Below are positions 63,574-64,000 of a stretch of DNA of 64,000 bases, piece after piece. A program made the translations under genes and the position numbers. The DNA comes from Bryobacteraceae bacterium (GTDB lineage Bacteria; Acidobacteriota; Terriglobia; Bryobacterales; Bryobacteraceae), in NCBI GenBank assembly GCA_947458745.1, contig CANGYQ010000002.1:62001-126000 (forward strand), given 5' to 3'. How positions within the stretch are numbered: position 1 is the first letter of the stretch; every line of letters begins with the position of its first letter. Below the pieces are notes generated by a model that was not told the DNA's origin, ran no database searches, and worked only from the letters and a program-made list of their open reading frames with translations.

Positions 63574-64000
63574 ATGCGCTGGCACCTTTGGGTACTTCCT
63601 CTTGCCCTTTCCGCACAGCCGGTTGAGTTCAACCGGGACGTGCGCCCGATCCTGTCTGATCGCTGCTACACCTGCCACGGGCCGGACACGAACCAGCGCA
63701 AGGCGAACTTCCGCCTGGACCGTGACCCGGGCCCGGAGGCCTTGAAGAAGGCCGTCGAGCGCATTGTCACCACCAGCCCGGCCAAGCGCATGCCGCCGCA
63801 GTATCTGGGGCATGCACCGCTGAAAGACACCGAAGTGGCGTTGATCAAGCAGTGGGTGGAGGGTGGCGGCCAATACCAACAGCACTGGAGCCTGATCGCC
63901 CCGCGTAAAGTCAGCGTGCCCGCCGGAGCGAACGCGATCGACTACTTTGTGCGCCAGCGGTTGACCCGCGAGAATCTGGCACCATCACCGCGGGCCTCGC
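63574..64000 (+). CDS. PSCyt1/DUF1549-type secreted protein, 3' partial
   Basis: The frame is open from ATG 63574 to the window end, giving 142 residues. A signal peptide ending LSA before QPVEF is followed by a Planctomycete-type cytochrome domain (FNRDVRPILSDRCYTCHGPD, haem motif CYTCH; distal RMPPQYLG). The start of the DUF1549 region follows (AIDYFVRQRLTRENL). It is a paralogue of the protein at 4.9-7.2 kb. A DUF1501 partner would be expected downstream outside the window. Confidence 0.88.
   Translation, partial: MRWHLWVLPLALSAQPVEFNRDVRPILSDRCYTCHGPDTNQRKANFRLDRDPGPEALKKAVERIVTTSPAKRMPPQYLGHAPLKDTEVALIKQWVEGGGQYQQHWSLIAPRKVSVPAGANAIDYFVRQRLTRENLAPSPRAS

Noticed and set aside
1-64000. 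tRNA, rRNA, insertion sequences, integrases or attachment sites
   Set aside because: I found no T-loop-like tRNA 3' halves in intergenic DNA, no rRNA, no transposase or integrase motifs and no flanking inverted repeats.

Overview
The window is GC-rich, densely coded DNA that looks like an acidobacterial chromosome from the Bryobacterales/Solibacter side of the phylum. Supporting families are three very large Oar-like TonB-dependent receptors with an N-terminal carboxypeptidase-regulatory domain, a VWFA-related protein of the acidobacterial type, Planctomycete-type cytochrome/DUF1549/DUF1553 plus DUF1501 pairs, several secreted Gfo/Idh/MocA oxidoreductases, a PEP-CTERM protein, and a SelA-like PLP protein with a Tat leader. 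Taxonomy is inferred from family content only.

Layout. 1-3.4 kb: 3' part of an acyl-CoA synthetase/GNAT fusion, a secreted unknown protein and a RelE/XRE toxin-antitoxin pair. 3.5-11.6 kb: DUF1501 and DUF1553 pair, a small membrane protein with an XRE regulator, and a TonB-dependent receptor. 11.7-14.5 kb: hrcA-grpE-dnaJ heat-shock operon. 14.6-24.6 kb: S9 peptidase, SelA-like protein, and a 2,009-residue S8 protease with 13 Ig-like modules. 25.0-28.2 kb: ispG, a probable selenoprotein interrupted by an in-frame UGA, and a DsbD-alpha-like protein. 28.4-41.4 kb: degenerate receiver, TPR protein, a second receptor, hybrid histidine kinase, oxidoreductase, and a 1,098-residue unknown protein with a VWFA protein. 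41.4-47.1 kb: a cyclase-family hydrolase followed by a five-gene Cas10-Csm operon. 47.1-51.2 kb: LacI regulator, SDR and two oxidoreductases. 51.3-57.8 kb: an OmpR/Cpx-type two-component system divergent from a Gly/Met-rich exported protein and a third receptor. 57.8-64 kb: Lys/Ala-rich exported protein, AsmA protein, an exported unknown, an esterase-lactonase fusion, a PEP-CTERM protein and the start of another DUF1549-type protein.

Two systems stand out. (1) At 25.0-26.9 kb two pieces that look like separate genes are in one frame across a single TGA. Read as selenocysteine it gives a Cys-Glu-Ala-Sec motif at the expected place in a thioredoxin-like domain. A SECIS-like hairpin with an AGGUU loop lies just downstream. 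The same protein carries a CxxCH motif and PDZ domains, and overlaps a DsbD-alpha-like gene by 4 bases. (2) At 42.3-47.1 kb there is a compact type III effector operon (cas10-csm2-csm3-csm4-csm5). It has no CRISPR array, adaptation genes, cas6 or CARF effector in the window. Cas10 lacks the HD domain and its GGDD motif is SGSG, while Csm3 keeps its catalytic Asp. Csm2 carries an Arg-Gly-rich disordered N-terminal half. This looks like a reduced or repurposed RNA-targeting complex.

A window-wide pattern is that at least 12 exported proteins are predicted to start with Gln after signal-peptide cleavage, like the Q-rule described in Bacteroidetes.
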